Of a stretch of 64,000 nucleotides of DNA, positions 59,542-64,000 are shown in pieces (the first letter of the stretch is position 1; every line of letters starts with the position of its first letter). The position numbers and the translations under genes were made by a program. The stretch is taken from NCBI GenBank assembly GCA_035492775.1, contig DATJIW010000031.1, positions 1-64,000 on the forward strand. The letters are read 5' to 3'. Under the pieces are notes generated by a model. It made no database searches, was not told the origin of the DNA, and saw only the letters and a list, made by a program, of their open reading frames with translations. The stretch is from DATJFQ01 sp035492775. Lineage in GTDB: Bacteria > Acidobacteriota > Vicinamibacteria > Vicinamibacterales > 2-12-FULL-66-21.

Positions 59542-60341
59542 ACCGGGCTCCGCAGCCGGCGCAGCGCGTCACCGGGATCGGGTTCGACGATGAGGCGCTC
59601 GCCGACCAGGAACGCGCGATACCCGCACCGCTCCAGCCGGTCGAGGTCGCTTCTCGATCGCAGGCCGCTTTCGGCGACGGCGATCACGCTGGCGGGTATT
59701 CGTGGAGCGAGGGTTTCGTGAACCATCGAATCGACGTTCAGTGTCCGCAGATTGCGGCTGTTCGCTCCCACAATTTTGGCGCCGGCGTCGAGCGCGCGCG
59801 AGAGTTCCACCGCGTCGTGTACCTCCACGAGCGCCGCCAGTCCGATATCGTTCGCTCCACGAATCAGCGAACCGAGTTCGTCGTCGGTCAGCGCGCCGAC
59901 AATCAGGAGCACGGCGTCGGCGCCGGCTGCGGCGGCCTCGACCAACTGGTACCGGGTCACGATGAAGTCCTTCCGCAGCAGCGGCACGTCAACGGATTCG
60001 CGGACGTTCTGCAGATCCGCCAGCGAGCCGTCGAAGAACGTCGGCTCCGTCAAGACCGAAATCGCCGCCGCCGCGGCCGCCGCATACGCGCGCGCGTGCG
60101 CCGCTGCGTCGTACTCCTGCCTGAGGATGCCTCGCGACGGCGAGCGGCGCTTGCATTCCGCGATGACGCGCGGTGACGGCGCCTCGGCCAGCGCCGCTGT
60201 AAACGCATCGCCGCGGGGACGCCGTCTCGCGGCTTCGCGCGCGAGGACGCTCTCGGGCCTGGTTGCGCGACGGTCGTCAGTGATGCGCCGCGCTGCCGCG
60301 ACGATCGCCAGCAGCAGGTCGGATGCGGCTCCCGTACTCAT
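59538..60341 (-). CDS. trpC: Indole-3-glycerol-phosphate synthase
   Basis: A 267-residue TIM barrel forming indole-3-glycerol phosphate from CdRP. Active-site parts: VIAECKRRSPSRG (Glu and Lys), VLTEPTFFDGS, PLLRKDFIV, DAVLLIVGAL, GLAALVEVHD, IVGANSRNLRTL and VIAVAESGL. Its 4-nt overlaps with trpD and trpF keep it in the operon. The N-terminal helix extends to residue 60, as usual. Confidence 0.96.
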   Translation of the reverse strand: MSTGAASDLLLAIVAAARRITDDRRATRPESVLAREAARRRPRGDAFTAALAEAPSPRVIAECKRRSPSRGILRQEYDAAAHARAYAAAAAAAISVLTEPTFFDGSLADLQNVRESVDVPLLRKDFIVTRYQLVEAAAAGADAVLLIVGALTDDELGSLIRGANDIGLAALVEVHDAVELSRALDAGAKIVGANSRNLRTLNVDSMVHETLAPRIPASVIAVAESGLRSRSDLDRLERCGYRAFLVGERLIVEPDPGDALRRLRSPV

Positions 60342-61360
60342 GGTGCCGCCTCCGGGTTGGATGCCCGAACGAGACGTTCGAGCGTGACGGCGGCTCGCCC
60401 GCTGTCGAGAGCGTCGGCAGCCATGGCGATGCCCTCAGGCACCGACGCGGCGCGGCCGGCGATCAGCAGCGAGGCGCCGGCGTTGAGCGTCACGATGTCG
60501 CGCGCCGGCGTCTTCGCGCCGGCGAGCACGTCGCGCACGACCTCGGCGTTCTGCGCGGCATCGCCACCCTTGAGCCGGTCGGGGGTGGTCTTCGGCAGTC
60601 CGACGTCGCCGGGATGAAGGTAGAACGTGTTCACCGCCCCGTCACGGCACTCCGAAATCTTCGTGTAGCCCGTCGTTGAAATCTCGTCAATGCCGTCGGC
60701 GCCGTGCACGACCCACGCGCGCTCGGTTCCGAGCACCGCGAGTGATCGCGCGACGAGCTCCGTTAGCTCGGGCTGGGGCACGCCGACGAGCTGGCGTGTC
60801 GCTCCTGCCGGGTTCGTCAGCGGGCCGAGAAGATTGAACGCCGTTCGGATGCCGAGCGCGCGGCGCGTCGGCGCCGCGTGCTTCATGGCCGGGTGAAACG
60901 TCTGCGCGAAAAGAAAGGCGATGCCGGCGTCCTCCAGACATGCCGCGGCAGTCTCTGGCGCGGCTGTCACGTCGACACCGAGCGCCTCGAGCACGTCGGC
61001 CGTTCCGCACCGGCTCGAGACGCTGCGATTGCCGTGTTTGGCCACGCGTACTCCGCACGCCGCCACCACAATCGCCGCCATCGTCGAAATGTTCACCGTA
61101 TGTGCGCGATCGCCACCGGTACCGCACGTATCGAAGACGGGGCCCGTCGACGCCGGGAGCTTCACCGCGCGCGTTCTCATCGTCCGTGCGAGTCCGACGA
61201 TTTCGTCAGGCCGCTCCCCTTTCATCACGAGGCCGACGAGGAAGCCCGCGATCTCCGCCGGCGATGCGGTGCCGTCCATGATCGCGGCCATGGCCGACGA
61301 CGCTTCGTCTTCCGTCAGATCGACGCGCCGCCTGAGTTTCTCGATCAAATCGGGGAACAT
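60338..61360 (-). CDS. trpD: Anthranilate phosphoribosyltransferase
   Basis: A 340-residue enzyme transferring the phosphoribosyl group of PRPP to anthranilate. PRPP site motifs are FDTCGTGGDRAHTVNIST and KHGNRSVSSRCG; ALGIRTAFNLLGPLTNPA is also typical. I use the ATG at 61360, which overlaps the trpG stop in TGATG; a start at 61489 would lie inside trpG. It is not fused to trpG, in contrast to enteric TrpGD. Confidence 0.96.
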   Translation of the reverse strand: MFPDLIEKLRRRVDLTEDEASSAMAAIMDGTASPAEIAGFLVGLVMKGERPDEIVGLARTMRTRAVKLPASTGPVFDTCGTGGDRAHTVNISTMAAIVVAACGVRVAKHGNRSVSSRCGTADVLEALGVDVTAAPETAAACLEDAGIAFLFAQTFHPAMKHAAPTRRALGIRTAFNLLGPLTNPAGATRQLVGVPQPELTELVARSLAVLGTERAWVVHGADGIDEISTTGYTKISECRDGAVNTFYLHPGDVGLPKTTPDRLKGGDAAQNAEVVRDVLAGAKTPARDIVTLNAGASLLIAGRAASVPEGIAMAADALDSGRAAVTLERLVRASNPEAAP

Positions 61361-61920
61361 CACAGCTCCAGAAAGTTGCGGAGGATCTTCTTGCCTTCGC
61401 CGGTCAGGATCGATTCGGGATGGAACTGGACGCCGTGAATCGGATGTTCGCGGTGCCGCAGCCCCATCACGACGCCGTCGTCCGTCCACGCGCAGACCTC
61501 GAGAGCGGCCGGCATCGGCTCGGACACGACGAGCGAGTGGTAGCGGCCCGCGACGAATGGGCGTGCGACACCGGCGAACACGCCCCGGCCGTCGTGGTCG
61601 AGCGAAGATGTCTTGCCGTGCATCAGGCTCGGCGCGCGGACGACGGCGGCGCCGAATGCGTGGCCGATTGCCTGATGCCCCAGGCAGACGCCGAGCAGCG
61701 GCACGTGGGGGCCGAACGTCCTGATCGTGTCCACGCTCACACCCGCGTCCTCTGGACGGCCGGGGCCGGGCGAGATGACGATGCGTCCGGGCGCGAGTGC
61801 GCGGATGTCATCGATGGTCAGATCGTCGTTGCGGCGTACGAGCGGTGCGCCGCCGAGCTCGCCGAGGTACTGGGCAAGGTTGAACGTGAACGAGTCGTAA
61901 TTGTCGATGAGGAGGGTCAC
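61360..61920 (-). CDS. trpG: Anthranilate synthase glutamine amidotransferase subunit
   Basis: A 186-residue class I glutaminase supplying ammonia to TrpE. Catalytic C79 is in LLGVCLGHQAIG and the His/Glu pair in GVQFHPESIL. The start is the GTG at 61920, overlapping the trpE stop in GTGA and opening with TLLIDNYDSFTFNLAQYL. The same protein may also serve p-aminobenzoate synthesis, since no pabA is visible. Confidence 0.95.
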   Translation of the reverse strand: MTLLIDNYDSFTFNLAQYLGELGGAPLVRRNDDLTIDDIRALAPGRIVISPGPGRPEDAGVSVDTIRTFGPHVPLLGVCLGHQAIGHAFGAAVVRAPSLMHGKTSSLDHDGRGVFAGVARPFVAGRYHSLVVSEPMPAALEVCAWTDDGVVMGLRHREHPIHGVQFHPESILTGEGKKILRNFLEL

Positions 61921-63407
61921 AGCTCGGTTTCCGCCATCGCGATCGCCTGCAGCAGCGCGCGCGCCTTGTCGCGCGTTTCCTCGTACTCCGCCGCGGGGTT
62001 CGAGTCGGCGACGATTCCGGCCCCCGCCTGCACGCGAGCAAGGCCGTCGCGGATCGTGATCGTGCGAATCGCGATGCACGTGTCGAGGTTTCCGGCGAAA
62101 TCGATGTAACCAACCGCGCCGGCATACAGATCGCGGCGCGTTGGCTCGAGTTCCGCAAGGATCTGCATGGCGCGAATCTTCGGTGCGCCCGACACCGTAC
62201 CTGCCGGGAAGCAGGCGACGAGCGCATCCAGGTGGTCGTGCGCCTCCGCGAGGCGGCCTTCCACCGTCGACACGAGGTGCATGACATGTGAATAGCGTTC
62301 GAGCGCCATGTATTGCGGGACGCGGACCGTGCCGACCTCCGACACGCGGCCGATGTCGTTGCGGCCCAGATCCACCAGCATGACGTGCTCGGCGCGCTCC
62401 TTTTCGTTCCGCTTCAGTTCTTCGGCGAGGCGCAGGTCTTCCTCCTCGTTCCGTCCGCGCGGCCGCGTGCCGGCGATCGGATGGGTCTCCACGCGACGCC
62501 CTTCCACGCGCACGAGCATCTCTGGCGACGAGCCGACGATGGCCAGGCCGCCCATCCGGATGTAATACATGTACGGCGACGGGTTCACGTGGCGCAGGGC
62601 GCGGTAGATCGTGAACGGATCCGCACCGACGCGAAGCTCGAACCGCTGTGACAGGACGGCCTGATAGATGTCTCCCGCCGCGATGCGCTCCTTTATCGCG
62701 CGGACGCCTGTCTCGAACGCGTCGCGGGTGACGTTCGACTGCACGTCCGGGGCCTTGCGATTTGCTCTCGTGGCGTGCGACAGCCCGCGCTCGAGTTCGC
62801 GCTCGAGGAACTGGATCTTCGCGCACGCGAACTGATACAGCGCCGACAGATCCTCGTCTGCCGTCACCCGGGCGTTCGCGATTACGAGGATCCGATGTTT
62901 CACGTGGTCGAAGGCGAGGACGGTATCGAACAGCATGAAGCCGGCATCGTCTTCCGATCGCGGCGTGCCGGCCCACGCCGCCTGCGTCCAGGCCGGCCGG
63001 AGCGCCGGCTCGAATTCGATCGCAGCGTCGTAGCCGACGAATCCGACGGCGCCCCCCGTGAAGCGCGGGAGATCGGGCACGAACGGCGCGCGGAACTCCG
63101 CCATCAGCCGCCGCAGCGTCGGGACGAACGGTTCGGACGAGGACGTGGTCACGCCCGAGCGGTCGGTGATCGTCTGTCCCTCGTGCGAGCGAAGCACGAG
63201 AAAGGGATCCTTGCCGAGGAAGGAATACCGTGCGACCTGCTCGCCACCCTCGACGCTTTCGAACAAGAACGCGTAGTCGGAGTGCTCGGCGATCTTGAGA
63301 AAGGCGGACACCGGCGTGAGCAGGTCCGCCATGATTTCCTTCACGATGGGCACGAACGTGCCGCGGCGCGCCAGTTCCACGAATTCCTCGTATGTCGTCT
63401 GTCTCAT
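61917..63407 (-). CDS. trpE: Anthranilate synthase component I
   Basis: A 496-residue chorismate-utilising enzyme. The N-terminal domain contains the tryptophan-binding LLTPVSAFLKI, then FLFESVEGGEQVARYSFLG, whose ES...RYSF pattern suggests feedback inhibition. The catalytic domain has HPIAGTRPRGRNEEED, EHVMLVDLGRNDIGRVS, FPAGTVSGAPKIRAM and AGAGIVADSNPAAEYEE. The ATG at 63407 overlaps the aroE stop by 4 nt; longer starts would run into aroE. Confidence 0.96.
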   Translation of the reverse strand: MRQTTYEEFVELARRGTFVPIVKEIMADLLTPVSAFLKIAEHSDYAFLFESVEGGEQVARYSFLGKDPFLVLRSHEGQTITDRSGVTTSSSEPFVPTLRRLMAEFRAPFVPDLPRFTGGAVGFVGYDAAIEFEPALRPAWTQAAWAGTPRSEDDAGFMLFDTVLAFDHVKHRILVIANARVTADEDLSALYQFACAKIQFLERELERGLSHATRANRKAPDVQSNVTRDAFETGVRAIKERIAAGDIYQAVLSQRFELRVGADPFTIYRALRHVNPSPYMYYIRMGGLAIVGSSPEMLVRVEGRRVETHPIAGTRPRGRNEEEDLRLAEELKRNEKERAEHVMLVDLGRNDIGRVSEVGTVRVPQYMALERYSHVMHLVSTVEGRLAEAHDHLDALVACFPAGTVSGAPKIRAMQILAELEPTRRDLYAGAVGYIDFAGNLDTCIAIRTITIRDGLARVQAGAGIVADSNPAAEYEETRDKARALLQAIAMAETEL

Positions 63408-64000
63408 AGTGCTCGCAATTCCTGCGCTCGCCGCGACGCTGCTGCGAACAGACCGTGCGGCGGCCGTTGTCCGGTCCAGATCTCGAACTGCCGCTCCGCT
63501 TGCGCGACGAGCATTTCCACGCCGCCGATCACGTCGCAACCCGCCGCTGCGGCGGCATGCATCAGCGGTGTGGGATCGGGGTCGTAAACCAGGTCGTAGA
63601 CGACGCCTCGCGTCAGCTCGACGTCGTGGGAAACACCGGGCAGAGCCCGGCTGCCAACCGGCGTCGCGTTCACGAGCACGTCCCACGAGCCGCCGGGAGG
63701 CGGCCACGAACTGCACTCGGCTCCGACGGTGCGGGCTGCTCCTTCAGCCGCATCGCGCCGGCGCGCGCTGATCGCGACCGCCGCACCCTGGCTCCGCAGC
63801 GCGACCGCGACCGCGCGGGCCGCGCCTCCCGCACCCAGGATCACGGCGCGCGCCCCCCGCAGCGCGATGTTGCGCCGCAGCAGCGGCTCCAGAAAGCCGT
63901 CCGCATCGGTATTGGCGCCGACCCAGCGTCCGTCGCGGATCGCGATCGTGTTCACCGCGCCTGCCGCTGCAGCACTGGGCGACAAATCGTCGAGCATCGG
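63404..64000 (-). CDS. aroE: Shikimate dehydrogenase (5' end outside the window)
   Basis: The visible 198 codons are the C-terminal part of an AroE reducing 3-dehydroshikimate with NADPH. GAVNTIAIRD and GANTDADGFLEPL are substrate/cofactor contacts, AVILGAGGAARAVAVAL is the NADP loop, ISARRRD matches the phosphate-binding NRT region, VNATPVGS and DLVYDPDPTPLM follow, and the closing GVEMLVAQAERQFEIWTG is typical. The N-terminal shikimate-binding half lies beyond the right edge. First visible gene of the aromatic operon. Confidence 0.93.
   Translation of the reverse strand, partial: PMLDDLSPSAAAAGAVNTIAIRDGRWVGANTDADGFLEPLLRRNIALRGARAVILGAGGAARAVAVALRSQGAAVAISARRRDAAEGAARTVGAECSSWPPPGGSWDVLVNATPVGSRALPGVSHDVELTRGVVYDLVYDPDPTPLMHAAAAAGCDVIGGVEMLVAQAERQFEIWTGQRPPHGLFAAASRRAQELRAL

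Overview
The window is one continuous stretch of high-GC bacterial chromosome, about 62-65% GC by eye, densely packed with genes. I see no insertion sequence, prophage, CRISPR array, rRNA or tRNA. Gene content suggests a soil-type Acidobacteriota, perhaps class Vicinamibacteria: Tat-exported glycosidases, a DUF4159 protein, a LIC_10091-like protein, many small secreted proteins, and RNase J next to FtsK. This placement is inferred from gene content, not from a marker phylogeny.

Region 1 (1-22.4 kb) is a carbohydrate-utilisation island. It holds secreted glycosidases: GH127, GH31, GH51, an uncharacterised TIM-barrel hydrolase candidate, and probably the start of another GH127 at the left edge. 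It also holds a secreted aldose epimerase, a ribose/arabinose-type ABC importer and a LacI-family regulator. A five-gene operon encodes GH51, a xylose-isomerase-family enzyme, AraB, AraD and a HAD phosphatase. Three LacI-type operators of the form TGTAA-NCGN-TTAC sit in the control regions of GH31/TIM-barrel hydrolase, epimerase/ABC importer and the GH51-araBD operon. They describe one regulon: arabinosides are cut outside the cytoplasm, imported, isomerised, phosphorylated and epimerised to D-xylulose 5-phosphate. No AraA is present in the window, and the xylose-isomerase relative occupies its place. The island ends at the 3' remnant of a peptidase gene.

Region 2 (22.4-49 kb) is housekeeping. 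It contains an M24 peptidase, a TPR/MA-clan peptidase, rho, an AmrS-type radical SAM enzyme and an FAD-linked oxidase. A long leftward series follows: ECF sigma, anti-sigma, Spy-like protein, secreted protein, recG, rsmD, coaD, aminotransferase, oxidase. Next come lexA, nth, a zincin, rsmA, RNase J, ftsK, an AMIN-type amidase and pepA. recG has no ATG, GTG or TTG available at its natural N-terminus and appears to start at CTG. At least eight genes carry a -10-like hexamer only 6-8 nt before the start codon and no Shine-Dalgarno sequence, which suggests frequent leaderless transcription.

Region 3 (49-64 kb) has a hybrid sensor kinase and a thiolase, then a leftward aromatic amino-acid supra-operon: aroE-trpE-trpG-trpD-trpC-trpF-trpB-trpA-chorismate mutase-aroF-tyrA. 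Its genes mostly overlap by 1-13 nt. It runs into acetoacetyl-CoA synthetase. The aroE gene is cut by the right edge.
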